Source of the DNA: Pseudomonas uvaldensis
Lineage (GTDB): Bacteria; Pseudomonadota; Gammaproteobacteria; Pseudomonadales; Pseudomonadaceae
Length of the DNA: 64,000 bases
Reading direction: 5' to 3'
Assembly: GCF_021271205.1 (NCBI RefSeq)
Contig: NZ_JAIWKS010000006.1
Coordinates: 310,001 to 374,000, forward strand
A program made the translations under genes and the position numbers. Positions 43,824 through 54,153 of the stretch are shown here, in pieces. Each line of letters begins with the position of its first letter. The first letter of the stretch is position 1. The notes under the pieces are model-generated. The model had not been told where the DNA came from and made no database searches. It saw nothing but the letters and a program-made list of their open reading frames with translations.

Positions 43824-45098
43824 ATGAACAGAACTCTCTATAGCGCATTGTTTTACCTGGGGCTGCCACTGGTAGCGATTCGGCTGTGGCTGCGGGCTCG
43901 CAAGGCGCCGGCGTATGCCCGGCGCATCGGCGAGCGATTCTCCTGGGGGCTGCCGGTCATGGTGCCGGGTGGCATCTGGGTCCATGCCGTGTCGGTGGGC
44001 GAAAGCATTGCCGCCGCGCCGATGATCCGTGCCTTGCTGCAACGTTATCCACAGTTGCCGATCACCGTCACCTGCATGACGCCTACGGGGTCGGAGCGAA
44101 TCCAGGCGTTGTTCGCCAACGAGCCGCGTATCCAGCATTGCTATCTGCCTTACGACTTGCCCTGTGCCGCGAAGCGTTTCCTCGACCGGGTTCGCCCGAC
44201 GCTGGCGGTGATCATGGAGACCGAGTTGTGGCCCAATCACATCCATCAGTGCGCCAGGCGGGGTATTCCCGTGGCCTTGGCCAACGCCCGGTTGTCGGAA
44301 CGCTCGGCGCGTGGCTACGGGCGCTTTCCGAGGCTTACCCGGCCGATGTTGGCCGAGATGAGCTTGTTCGCCGTCCAGACCGACGCCGAGGCCGAGCGTT
44401 TCCGTCAACTGGGTGCCCGTGACGAAACCATCGCGGTGACCGGTTCCATCAAATTCGACCTGACCATCGACCCGCAACTGCTCGAAAGCGCCAGTGCCCT
44501 GCGCCGACAATGGCAGGCGACGGAGCGTCCGGTGTGGATTGCCGCAAGCACCCATGAAGGCGAAGACGAAGTGGTGCTGGCCGCCCACCGCCGATTGCTC
44601 GCCAGCTATCCCGATGCGTTGCTGATCCTGGTGCCCCGTCATCCCGAGCGTTTCGACTCGGTGTACCGACTCTGTGAAAGCGAAGGCTTTGCCACGATTC
44701 GCCGCTCCGGAGCCCAGCCGGTGACTGCGCAGTCCTCGGTGCTGCTGGGCGACACCATGGGCGAGCTGTTGTTTCTTTATGCGCTGGCCGATAGCGCGTT
44801 CGTCGGTGGCAGTCTGGTGCCCAACGGCGGACACAATCTGCTGGAGCCGGCGGCGCTGGCCAAGCCTGTGCTGAGTGGCCCACACCTGTTCAACTTTCTT
44901 GAAATCGCCGCGCAACTGCGCGCCGCCGGGGCCTTGCAGGAAGTCGAGGATGCCGAAAGCCTGGCCCTGGCTGTGCAACGCCTGTTCGAACTGCCCCGCG
45001 ATGCCCAGCGTATGGCCGAGGCGGGGCTTGCGGTGATGCGTACCAATCAGGGGGCGCTGCAGCGGTTGCTGGATGGGTTGGGGCTGTTGATCGACTGA
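43824..45098 (+). CDS. waaA: Kdo transferase WaaA (KdtA)
   Basis: A 424-residue membrane-anchored GT30 enzyme that adds Kdo to lipid IVA, the first core step. It starts MNRTLYSALFYLGLPLVAIR with the N-terminal membrane anchor, then RIGERFSWG, the acceptor-site VHAVSVGESIAAAPMIRAL, TVTCMTPTGSERI, METELWPN and the donor-site AFVGGSLVPNGGHNLLEPAA. Length equals E. coli WaaA (425). Start at 43824 is fixed by homology. It lies 22 bases after the LysR gene, separated from the main LPS cluster by about 4.5 kb, as in PAO1 (PA4988). Confidence 0.97.
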   Translation: MNRTLYSALFYLGLPLVAIRLWLRARKAPAYARRIGERFSWGLPVMVPGGIWVHAVSVGESIAAAPMIRALLQRYPQLPITVTCMTPTGSERIQALFANEPRIQHCYLPYDLPCAAKRFLDRVRPTLAVIMETELWPNHIHQCARRGIPVALANARLSERSARGYGRFPRLTRPMLAEMSLFAVQTDAEAERFRQLGARDETIAVTGSIKFDLTIDPQLLESASALRRQWQATERPVWIAASTHEGEDEVVLAAHRRLLASYPDALLILVPRHPERFDSVYRLCESEGFATIRRSGAQPVTAQSSVLLGDTMGELLFLYALADSAFVGGSLVPNGGHNLLEPAALAKPVLSGPHLFNFLEIAAQLRAAGALQEVEDAESLALAVQRLFELPRDAQRMAEAGLAVMRTNQGALQRLLDGLGLLID

Positions 45099-45104
45099 CG
45101 GTCA

Positions 45105-45208
45105 GTGGGAGCAAGACCTGTGGGAGCAAGGCTTGCCCGCGATGGATGCAACCCGGTCTTTGCTCAAACCGCAGTGTTTGCATCGCGAGCAAGCTTTGCT
45201 CCCACAGG
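45105..45208. repeat. REP elements between waaA and the TolC-type gene
   Basis: A REP with a duplicated start (GTGGGAGCAAGACCTGTGGG, then the GCTTGCCCGCGATGG part, ending 45145) faces an inverted copy at 45182-45208 (TCGCGAGCAAGCTTTGCTCC). They form a hairpin between two convergent genes. Confidence 0.8.
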
Positions 45209-45242
45209 CATGGATTCCTCCAGCCTCGTTCCTATAGGTTTT

Positions 45243-46682
45243 TCACTGAGCCGGCCTTGAGCGCAGTTGCTCCGCCGCTGCCTGCGCCAAGTCCGGTGGC
45301 AGGAAGTCCTTGTCCGGGTTGTAATCAGGCTTGAGGTAACGCGACAGGTCCTGCAAGTCGGCCGGGCTCAGGGTGCCGGCGGCTTGCTTGAGGCGCAGGT
45401 TATCGAGGATGTAGTCGTAGCGGGCGTTGTTGTAGTTGCGCACCGAGGTGTACAGCTGGCGCTGAGCGTCGAGCACATCGACGATATTGCGCGTGCCCAC
45501 CTGATAACCGATTTCCGTGGCTTCCACCGCGCTCTGGTTCGAAATGATCGACTGGCGTCGGGCCTGGACCTGCTCAACATCGGTGTTCACCGCTCGATGC
45601 AGGTTGCGGGTGTTCTCCACTACCTGCCGGCGTAGGCCTTCGCGCTGCTGTTCGGTCTGGGTCAGTTGCGAGTAGGACTCGCGGACCTGGGAGCTGGTCA
45701 GGCCGCCGCTGTAGATGGGGATGTTCAGTTGCAGGGCCAGGGTGCGCTGCTCGACATCGCCACCATACGGCCGGCCAATCGGGTTCGGATTACTGAAGCC
45801 CAGCGCATCGTTGTCGCCTTTCTCATATTTCGCCACGGCATCGAGGGTCGGAGCGTGACCGGCCTTGCGCTGGCGCAGGGTGTCTTCGGCGGCGTCGACG
45901 GCATGGTTGCTGGCCAGCAGGTTGAGGTTCTGTCTGGCGGCAGTGTCGACCCAGGCTTTGGCGTCGTTCGGGGTCGGTGGCAGGATTGGCAACGTGTGGA
46001 CGATGCCCTGGATCGAGTTGTACTGACGGTTGGTCAGGGTGATCAGCGCTTCGAACGCATCCTCGACCTGGCGCTGGGCGAGGATCCGGTTGGCCCGCGC
46101 GGTATCGTAGCTGGCCTGGGATTGCAGTACGTCGGTCTTGTCCGACAGGCCCACGTCGAAGCGCTCGTTGGACTGGTCGAGCTGGCGCTTGAACGCTGCT
46201 TCCTCGGCCTTGGTCGAGGCCAGGTTGTCCTGGCTTCGCAGCACATTGAAATAGCTCTCGGCGCTCTGCAGGATCATGTTCTGTTCGGTGGCGGACAATT
46301 GCAGCGCCGCTTGTTCGTTCACCGACTTGGCAGCCTGGAACTGGAACCAGCGGTCGGCACGGAACAGCGGCTGGGACAGCGTCGCCTGGTATGAACGGGC
46401 ACTGCGGGTAGCGATGGCGGCGGGCTGATCGATATCGGTGCGAACGTTGGCGACTTCTGCGCCGCCGGACAGGTTGGGCAACAACCCGGCGCGGGCCTGG
46501 GGCACCACTTCTTTCTGAGCTCCGTACTGGGCACGGGCGGCGGCCAGGTCGGCGTTGTTATCGACTGCTTCCTGGTACACGCTCACCAGATCGGTTCTGG
46601 TGGATAAGGGCGCTTCGGCAGCCCAGGCCATTCCGTTGGACGCACAAGACACGGCGAGGGCCAGTGAGAGTTTGCGCAGCAT
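45243..46682 (-). CDS. opmH: TolC-family outer-membrane channel (OpmH-type)
   Basis: A 479-residue outer-membrane efflux protein, the trimeric exit duct for tripartite pumps and type I secretion. Start set at MLRKLSLALAVSCASNGMAW, a signal peptide with cleavage after AWA; the 23 codons upstream are not signal-like. Two OEP repeats are visible: the first has QAALQLSATEQNMILQSAES and GLSDKTDVLQSQASYDTARA; the second has YQVGTRNIVDVLDAQRQLYT. At this site PAO1 carries PA4974 (OpmH), a TolC-like protein, next to thiC. Divergent from thiC. Confidence 0.9.
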   Translation of the reverse strand: MLRKLSLALAVSCASNGMAWAAEAPLSTRTDLVSVYQEAVDNNADLAAARAQYGAQKEVVPQARAGLLPNLSGGAEVANVRTDIDQPAAIATRSARSYQATLSQPLFRADRWFQFQAAKSVNEQAALQLSATEQNMILQSAESYFNVLRSQDNLASTKAEEAAFKRQLDQSNERFDVGLSDKTDVLQSQASYDTARANRILAQRQVEDAFEALITLTNRQYNSIQGIVHTLPILPPTPNDAKAWVDTAARQNLNLLASNHAVDAAEDTLRQRKAGHAPTLDAVAKYEKGDNDALGFSNPNPIGRPYGGDVEQRTLALQLNIPIYSGGLTSSQVRESYSQLTQTEQQREGLRRQVVENTRNLHRAVNTDVEQVQARRQSIISNQSAVEATEIGYQVGTRNIVDVLDAQRQLYTSVRNYNNARYDYILDNLRLKQAAGTLSPADLQDLSRYLKPDYNPDKDFLPPDLAQAAAEQLRSRPAQ

Positions 46683-46837
46683 GAGGCGATCCCTAGACAA
46701 ATGAGTGCGCACAAAAGGCGCGGCGTAGCGAGTGTAGTTGTGCGCACGCACGGCAACAATCCTGTATTTGCGCCATTCATCACGCCTTTTGCCGCGGCGA
46801 TGGCGTTCTCTCGTGGTTGTGTCTAGACTGGCCGGGT

Positions 46838-46928
46838 TCTTGTCGGGGTGCCTTGCTATGAGGCTGAGATCGAATAATTTCGGATCCCGTTGAACCTGAT
46901 CAGGTTAGCGCCTGCGTAGGGAACAAGA
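46838..46928 (+). ncRNA. TPP riboswitch (THI element) of thiC
   Basis: Classic thiamine pyrophosphate aptamer: closing stem TCTTGT (46838-46843) with ACAAGA (46923-46928), GGGGTGCC and GGCTGAGATC in the pyrimidine-sensing arm, then AACCTGATCAGGTTAGCGCC with GCGTAGGGAA in the pyrophosphate arm. It precedes thiC by 171 bases. Downstream, CACCCGG (about 46937) can pair with CCGGGGTG (about 46964), a possible part of the expression platform. Binding of TPP is expected to lower thiC expression. Confidence 0.97.
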
Positions 46929-47099
46929 TTTCTCGTCACCCGGCGAGTCCTCTTGTGCTTCGTCCGGGGTGTTGTTCGACAATCGAACACGTCTTGCATC
47001 AAGCACAGCATCCGCACAACCGTGCCGGGATGCGTCCATTCGTAACAGGTTCGCTCCGACAAAAATCCACTGCCTGGATGTGTGTCTGGAGAGCCCGTG

Positions 47100-48989
<1,890 letters not shown>

Positions 48990-49024
48990 TGTAGGGCTGA
49001 GGGCGGTGGTGATCTCGCCGCCGT

Positions 49025-49119
49025 CTTCGCGAGCAAGCCCGCTCCCACAGTGGATTGCTGGTGTGCACCGAAGGTGTGTTCACAGCAGGTGCACTGTGGG
49101 AGCGGGCTTGCTCGCGAAA
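49025..49119. repeat. REP pair between thiC and cytX
   Basis: Inverted REP copies at 49025-49050 (TCGCGAGCAAGCCCGCTCCC) and 49095-49119 (GTGGGAGCGGGCTTGCTCGC) with a 44-base middle containing GTGTGCACC/GGTGCAC. The cytX reading frame is open back into this pair, which is why longer starts are misleading. Confidence 0.85.
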
Positions 49120-49160
49120 GCGATTATCAAAACGACAAATATTCTGCAGAGATAACCCCC

Positions 49161-50453
49161 TTGAACATCCAACCCAGCACTTACTCCCCAGACACACCAG
49201 TCCCCCTGGACAAACGCGTCTTCGGCGCCCGAGATCTGTTCTCCCTCTGGTTTTCCCTGGGCATCGGCCTCATGGTCCTGCAAGTCGGCGCCTTGCTTGC
49301 GCCGGGCCTCGGGCTGAGCGGTTCGTTGCTGGCGATTTTCCTCGGCACGTTGGTGGGCGTCCTGCTACTGGCGGCCGTTGGCGTGATCGGCAGCGACACC
49401 GGCCTGTCGGCCATGGCCGCCCTCAAACTCAGCCTCGGCAGCAAAGGCGCGAGCGTGCCGGCGGTGTTGAATCTGTTGCAACTGATTGGCTGGGGCTCGT
49501 TCGAAATCATCGTCATGCGCGACGCCGCCAGCCTGCTCGGCGCCCGGGCTTTCAGCGAAGACAGCCTGGGCGCGAACCCGTTGCTGTGGACCTTGTTCTT
49601 TGGCGCGCTGGCGACCTTGCTTGCCGTGAGTGGACCGCTGACGTTCGTGCGCAAAGTGCTGCGCAAATGGGGTATCTGGTTGCTGTTGGGGGCCTGCCTG
49701 TGGCTGACCTGGAACCTGTTCGCCAAGGCCGACCTGGCGGCATTGTGGGCTCGGGCGGGCGACGGCTCGATGTCACTGGCGGTGGGATTCGATATCGCGA
49801 TTGCCATGCCTTTGTCGTGGTTGCCGCTGATTGCCGACTATTCACGTTTCGGCAAGCGCGCCACAAATGTCTTCGGCGGCACCGCCCTGGGCTTTTTCAT
49901 CGGTAACTTCTGGCTGATGAGCCTGGGCGTCGCCTACACCCTCGCGTTTGCGCCAAGCGGTGAGGTCAATGCATTGCTGCTGGCCCTGGCGGGCGCCGGA
50001 TTGGGCATTCCGTTGCTGTTGATTCTGCTGGACGAATCGGAAAACGCCTTTGCCGACATTCATTCGGCGGCGGTGTCCAGCGCAATGCTGTCGGGGGTGA
50101 AGGTCGAGCACCTGGCCTTGGCCATTGGTGTCATCTGCACGCTGATCGCCTGCTTCGCGCCGTTGGCGCAGTACCAGAACTTCCTGTTGTTGATCGGCTC
50201 AGTGTTCGCGCCGCTGTTCGGGGTGGTGCTGGTGGATCATTTCATCCTGCGCAAGCGCAGCGGCCAAGTGGCTTCGACTGCGTTGCGCTGGCCGGCGCTG
50301 CTGGCGTGGTTGGGCGGAGTGAGCACTTATCATCTGCTCGCCAACGTCTATCCGGACGTTGGCGCAACCCTGCCATCGCTGGTCCTGGCAGGGTCGCTGC
50401 AACTGGTGCTGGGCCGGGCGTTCAGCTACGGCCGGGAAACAGCTCGGGCTTGA
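49161..50453 (+). CDS. cytX: Hydroxymethylpyrimidine/cytosine-type transporter CytX
   Basis: A 430-residue NCS1-family permease with about twelve membrane segments. CytX-type members next to thiC are predicted to import hydroxymethylpyrimidine for thiamine salvage. Features: TPVPLDKRVFGARDLFSLWF at the N-terminus, LQLIGWGSFEIIVMRDAA in the third helix region, and the DYSRFGKRATNVFGGTALG loop. TTG at 49161 taken as start, because earlier codons translate REP sequence; its ribosome site (GCAGAGAT) is weak, so the start is uncertain. Ends inside the convergent lipoprotein gene (32-base overlap). Confidence 0.85.
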   Translation: MNIQPSTYSPDTPVPLDKRVFGARDLFSLWFSLGIGLMVLQVGALLAPGLGLSGSLLAIFLGTLVGVLLLAAVGVIGSDTGLSAMAALKLSLGSKGASVPAVLNLLQLIGWGSFEIIVMRDAASLLGARAFSEDSLGANPLLWTLFFGALATLLAVSGPLTFVRKVLRKWGIWLLLGACLWLTWNLFAKADLAALWARAGDGSMSLAVGFDIAIAMPLSWLPLIADYSRFGKRATNVFGGTALGFFIGNFWLMSLGVAYTLAFAPSGEVNALLLALAGAGLGIPLLLILLDESENAFADIHSAAVSSAMLSGVKVEHLALAIGVICTLIACFAPLAQYQNFLLLIGSVFAPLFGVVLVDHFILRKRSGQVASTALRWPALLAWLGGVSTYHLLANVYPDVGATLPSLVLAGSLQLVLGRAFSYGRETARA

Positions 50454-51168
50454 GGATGCCGTTGAGGCGCGGGTAAGGAATCTTCAATTCGATATGACCC
50501 AGGGCGTAGGGCGCGATGGTGCTCGTTTCGTACTTGAGGATCACCCCGCCGTAGGTCAGCGCAACGTTCTGGGTTTTCTTGAAGGGCCACTGCTTGATGA
50601 ACTCGGGCTCCTGATCCAGTTTGGTGCTGATCAGCCAACTGTTGTGGGCGACCTGGACAGCTTTCCAGAAGGCCTCTTCCTGACCCGGTAGCAACATGTC
50701 CGACAGGGTCAGCACTTTATGTTGCTGGCGCGAGTAGTTGATGAAACCGCGCCCCGGCGTTCCGTGCTCGCCGCCGGTGGCCAGATAGCTGGAAAGCTCG
50801 ATGATCACCAGTCCGTCATGTTGCTCCCGTACCTTGGCCTGCAAATAGCTGCTGGTGCCAGGGGCGGCGCTGCGCAGGAATTGCTCGCGGTAGGCTGTCA
50901 ATGTCGGCGCCACCGGAGCATCGGAAGTGGTACGCGTCATTTCCAGCAGGCGTTTTTCGATGATGCCATCCAGGGCCGGCTCGGCGGGAAAGCGCAGGGT
51001 ATCGATGTTCACCAGGGGGCAGTCGGTGCTGGCGCAACCGGGTTGCAGCTGCTCGGAGGCATCGCGGGTGCTCTCCAGCGGAGCGCGATAGTTGGGCTGG
51101 AACAGGCTTTGACAAGCGCCCAGGGCCAGGGCGACGAGGGCCACTGAAACGAATTTGAAAAGCGACAT
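50422..51168 (-). CDS. DUF3298/RsiV-like lipoprotein
   Basis: A 248-residue lipoprotein: signal peptide MSLFKFVSVALVALALGACQ with lipobox LGAC, then a periplasmic region. The C-terminal domain has the DUF3298 pattern YLATGGEHGTPGRGFINYSR and VLTLSDMLLPGQEEAFWKAV, seen in RsiV and PdaC-like proteins. The residue after the lipid Cys is Gln, so outer-membrane sorting is likely. Position equals PA4972. Function unknown. Its 3' end overlaps cytX tail to tail. Confidence 0.8.
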   Translation of the reverse strand: MSLFKFVSVALVALALGACQSLFQPNYRAPLESTRDASEQLQPGCASTDCPLVNIDTLRFPAEPALDGIIEKRLLEMTRTTSDAPVAPTLTAYREQFLRSAAPGTSSYLQAKVREQHDGLVIIELSSYLATGGEHGTPGRGFINYSRQQHKVLTLSDMLLPGQEEAFWKAVQVAHNSWLISTKLDQEPEFIKQWPFKKTQNVALTYGGVILKYETSTIAPYALGHIELKIPYPRLNGILKPELFPGRS

Positions 51169-51382
51169 GGGTGTCCTTCATGAAACTGGGAAAGGCGGAA
51201 AGCTCCCCGCTTCGACTGCCAGCAGGGCAATCAGTTCGCCACTAAACTCATTAGAATTCTTTCACCCCCTGCCGTCCATCCCGGTGAGAGGAAAGGGGCT
51301 GCATCAAAGGGGGTGGGCGCGTTAGGATGGCGCGAAGCCGAGGTAGGAACCTCGCATCGATCCGCTCCATACGAGGACTGTC

Positions 51383-52000
51383 ATGACTGATTTCGCCAAC
51401 GCCACACCGACCGCCGTGGACATCGTCAAGCGCGAAAACTGCTATCAGGGTTTCTACAAACTCGATCGCGTCCATCTGCGTCACGAATTGTTCGCTGGCG
51501 GCATGAGCCGTGAAATCAACCGTGAACTGTTCGTGCGCCACGATGCGGTGTGCGTATTGCCCTACGATCCGCAGCGCGATGAGGTGGTGCTCATCGAGCA
51601 GTTTCGCGTAGGCGCCATGGGCAAGACGGTCAATCCCTGGCTGGTGGAGCTGGTGGCCGGCCTGATCGACAAGGATGAACAGCCGGAAGAAGTTGCTCAT
51701 CGTGAGGCACAGGAGGAAGCTGGGCTTGTCTTCACCGCGTTGTGGCCCATGACCAAGTATTTTCCATCGCCGGGGGGCAGCAATGAGTTCGTGCATCTCT
51801 ACCTGGGACGTTGCGACAGTGCTGGGGCGAGTGGCTTGCATGGTCTTGAAGAAGAGGCCGAAGACATCCGCGTGAAGGTCTGGGCCTATGAAGATGCATT
51901 GCAGGCGGTACGCGACGGACGTATCTGCAATGCGGCCAGCATCATTGCCTTGCAATGGCTGGCCTTGAACCGCGATGAAGTGAGGGGGCTATGGTCCTGA
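51383..52000 (+). CDS. nudF: ADP-ribose pyrophosphatase NudF
   Basis: A 205-residue Nudix hydrolase that cleaves ADP-ribose to AMP and ribose 5-phosphate. The full Nudix box is present: GLIDKDEQPEEVAHREAQEE followed by AGL (G-x5-E-x7-REA-x-EE-x-G-L). The N-terminal part VDIVKRENCYQGFYKLDRV and RHDAVCVLPYDPQRDEVVLI also match NudF/AspP. Length matches E. coli NudF (209). First of a cluster nudF-DUF1249-cpdA, common next to yqiA and parE in gammaproteobacteria. Overlaps the DUF1249 gene by 10 bases. Confidence 0.95.
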   Translation: MTDFANATPTAVDIVKRENCYQGFYKLDRVHLRHELFAGGMSREINRELFVRHDAVCVLPYDPQRDEVVLIEQFRVGAMGKTVNPWLVELVAGLIDKDEQPEEVAHREAQEEAGLVFTALWPMTKYFPSPGGSNEFVHLYLGRCDSAGASGLHGLEEEAEDIRVKVWAYEDALQAVRDGRICNAASIIALQWLALNRDEVRGLWS

Positions 52001-52443
52001 ACAAGCTGCGCGATCGCTATCGCGTCGATCTGGTGGGGTTGCAGGCGGCCTGTGAGGCCAACTACGCCCGCCTGATGCGCTTGTTGCCGGACATGCGTAA
52101 CGACCCCGCGCCGCGCCGCATCGCCGTGACCCACGGCGACCAGATGCTTGGCGTGCTGGCCCTCGAAGTGTTGCAAACCTGTCCGTACACCACCACGTTG
52201 CAGGTGCGCCAGGAGCACAGCCTGCCCTGGTTGCCGGTGCCGCAACTGGAAGTTCAGGTCTACCACGATGCACGCATGGCCGAAGTGGTCAGCGCTGAAC
52301 ATGCACGACGCTTTCGCGGCATCTATCCTTATCCCAATGCCTCGATGCACCAGCCGGACGAGAAGGCCCAGTTGAACCTGTTCCTGGGCGAGTGGCTGAG
52401 TCATTGCCTGGCGCTGGGTCATGAGTTCGAAGTGGTTCGCTAG
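51991..52443 (+). CDS. DUF1249 domain protein (YqiB-type)
   Basis: A 150-residue cytoplasmic protein of unknown function, equivalent to E. coli YqiB and PA4970. Conserved parts: YRVDLVGLQAACEANYARLM, TTTLQVRQEHSLPWLPVPQL and the tail PDEKAQLNLFLGEWLSHCLA. The ATG at 51991 lies inside the end of nudF, so translation is coupled. Always found with nudF and cpdA, but no activity is established to my knowledge. Confidence 0.9.
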   Translation: MVLNKLRDRYRVDLVGLQAACEANYARLMRLLPDMRNDPAPRRIAVTHGDQMLGVLALEVLQTCPYTTTLQVRQEHSLPWLPVPQLEVQVYHDARMAEVVSAEHARRFRGIYPYPNASMHQPDEKAQLNLFLGEWLSHCLALGHEFEVVR

Positions 52444-52557
52444 CTTTGCCGGTTGCGGGTTGTGAACCGGTTCCGGTTCGCGGGTTTCCCCTTTCGATCA
52501 TCCCCAGCATAATTGCGACTTCATCCAATGGCGTGATCGCGCCTGGGAGCGAGCGAT

Positions 52558-53373
52558 TTGCCGAGCGTATCCACCTTGACCACCGCCGATGCGGCGTTGT
52601 TGGTCCAACTGTCCGACACCCATTTGTTCGCCGAGGCCGACGGCGAGTTGTTGGGCATGAACACCCGTGACAGCCTGCGGGCCGTGATCGACCTGGTCCT
52701 GGGACAACAACCGGACATTGACCTGTTGCTTGCCACGGGTGACTTGTCCCAGGACGGTACGCGGCAATCCTATGAGGCGTTCCGGCAGATGAGCGGGCGG
52801 ATCGGCGCGCCGGCGCGTTGGCTTCCGGGCAATCATGATGAACCGCGGGTAATGCTGGAAGCTGCGGTCAAGAGCACGTTGCTCGATCCGGTGGTGGACG
52901 TTGGCAATTGGCGCGTTACGTTGCTGGACTCTGCGGTGCCAGGTTCGGTGCCGGGGTTTCTGGCCGAGGAACAATTGATTCTGTTGGCCAATGCCTTGAG
53001 CGAGGCGCCGGAGCGGCATCATCTGGTGTGTTTGCATCATCATCCGGTGTCGATTGGCTGCCCCTGGATGGAGTCCATCGGGTTACGTAACCCCGAGGCG
53101 TTGTTCGCGGTGCTGGATCGGTTTCCTCAGGTGCGGGCTGTGCTTTGGGGGCATGTGCACCAAGAGATCGACCGGGAGCGCAATGGGGTGCGGTTGTTGG
53201 CTTCGCCTTCGACCTGTATTCAGTTTGAGCCTGGTTCTGTGGATTTTGCGGTGGATGAGCAGGCGCCGGGGTATCGGTGGTTGCGGCTTTGGCCGGATGG
53301 GCGGTTGGAGACGGGGGTTGAGCGGGTGGTTGGGTTTTCGTTTTCTGTTGATTACGAGTCCAACGGGTACTGA
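52558..53373 (+). CDS. cpdA: 3',5'-cyclic-AMP phosphodiesterase CpdA
   Basis: A 271-residue class III metallophosphodiesterase that hydrolyses cAMP and so damps Vfr/Crp signalling. Metal-site motifs in order: LSDTHLF, ATGDLSQDG, PGNHDEP, CLHHHPVSIG and WGHVHQEIDRERNGV. Length matches E. coli CpdA (275). TTG start at 52558 follows GGGAG with eight bases between; no ATG is available before the first motif. The last 150 bases are rich in G and T with a codon choice unlike the rest of the gene, approaching the repeat-rich region that follows. Confidence 0.94.
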   Translation: MPSVSTLTTADAALLVQLSDTHLFAEADGELLGMNTRDSLRAVIDLVLGQQPDIDLLLATGDLSQDGTRQSYEAFRQMSGRIGAPARWLPGNHDEPRVMLEAAVKSTLLDPVVDVGNWRVTLLDSAVPGSVPGFLAEEQLILLANALSEAPERHHLVCLHHHPVSIGCPWMESIGLRNPEALFAVLDRFPQVRAVLWGHVHQEIDRERNGVRLLASPSTCIQFEPGSVDFAVDEQAPGYRWLRLWPDGRLETGVERVVGFSFSVDYESNGY

Positions 53374-53395
53374 CCTGCTCGCTCACTGATCAACC

Positions 53396-53421
53396 TGTGG
53401 GAGCGAGCCTGCTCGCGATGG
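53396..53421 (+). repeat. REP element, outer left
   Basis: TGTGGGAGCGAGCCTGCTCG followed by CGATGG. It is the outermost left unit of the symmetrical region and has an inverted partner at 55073-55098. Confidence 0.85.
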
Positions 53422-53433
53422 CGGCCTCATCGA

Positions 53434-53727
53434 GTACATATCCATTTCTGTGGTAACGGCCACCTATGGTTCCGCCCTTACGGCGGGTCACTTTTGGCAA
53501 ACGCCCCAAAAGTAACCAAAAGGTCTGTGCCCCACCACTGGGCACCTCGCCAAGGCGAGGTGTTCCCTCTCTCCGGCATTACTCCGTGGGCCCGCCGCGA
53601 AGGGCCATCCATGGCCCAGCGCGGCTATCCCGGCATCCATGCCGGGATGCCCACTACGCAATGCCTGCGTTCGGCCCTTGTGGTTAATGGGGCGTCTCAG
53701 ATCAAAAGCCAAAGCAAAGCAAAGCGA
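53434..53727 (+). repeat. Left arm of long imperfect inverted repeat
   Basis: About 290 bases whose reverse complement recurs at 54765-55038 with roughly 85-90 percent match by eye. Landmarks, outside to inside: GTACATATCCATT, TAACGGCC, GGTTCCGCCCTTACGGCGGG, CACTTTTGGC, CCCCACCACTGGGCACC, GGCCATCCATGGCCCAGCGC, CATCCATGCCGGG, GTTCGGCCCTTGTGGTTAA, and GATCAAAAGCCAAAGCAAAG. Several parts are themselves palindromic (CCGCCCTTACGGCGG, GGCATCCATGCC). It has the look of a dispersed Pseudomonas repeat with no convincing coding content. Confidence 0.85.
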
Positions 53728-53774
53728 GGCGGCCTGATGGCCGACCTGACTCTTCCGGTTCTAACCCAATCAAA

Positions 53775-53801
53775 CTGTGGGAGCGAGCTTGCTCGCGATG
53801 G
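53775..53801 (+). repeat. REP element, inner left
   Basis: CTGTGGGAGCGAGCTTGCTC followed by GCGATGG, same orientation as the outer left REP. Inverted copies at 54550-54575 and 54621-54647 balance it on the other side of the DUF6124 gene. Confidence 0.85.
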
Positions 53802-53859
53802 CGGCTTTACAGTCGACCTAAATCTGTGGGAATGGTCGGACACACTTTTGATTCAGGAA

Positions 53860-54153
53860 GATTTTTCCGACGAGTTCTGGCGGTTGCCGGGTGGGAAGGG
53901 CTCTCTTTACTCTCGGGCCGTCGCTGCCAATTCAGCGACCGGGCTTGGAAACCTGACCAGTAAACAGCGCAAATGCGCTCCTCATAACGTAAGCTTGCGT
54001 CCGTTTTCGCACGATTCGTTATGGCGGCTGTGCGCGGGAGACCTTCGGGGTCTGCCGGGCTCGTTTACCCTGGTTTTCCAACCTGCGTACGGCTGCCACC
54101 CCCTCGCTTGGAAACGAACGTGGCAGCTCCAACCAGTAAACGGAATGCCACAT
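53860..54153 (+). ncRNA. Stem-loop-rich leader of the DUF6124 gene (candidate structured RNA)
   Basis: About 290 bases ahead of the small gene. Visible helices: GTCGCTG/CAGCGAC (53920-53926 with 53933-53939), AGCGC/GCGCT (53966-53970 with 53975-53979), AGACC/GGTCT around TTCGG (54039-54053), and GCTGCCAC/GTGGCAGC (54092-54099 with 54120-54127). Two sequence elements occur twice in the same order: CTTGGAAAC (53944-53952, 54107-54115) and ACCAGTAAAC (53956-53965, 54132-54141), the last one 12 bases before the ATG. I recall very similar leaders before related small genes in other Pseudomonas; function unknown. Confidence 0.5.

Noticed and set aside
49050..49160. Longer CytX N-terminus starting at 49050
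   Set aside because: It would translate a REP pair into Cys-rich sequence; the permease family begins near the TTG at 49161.
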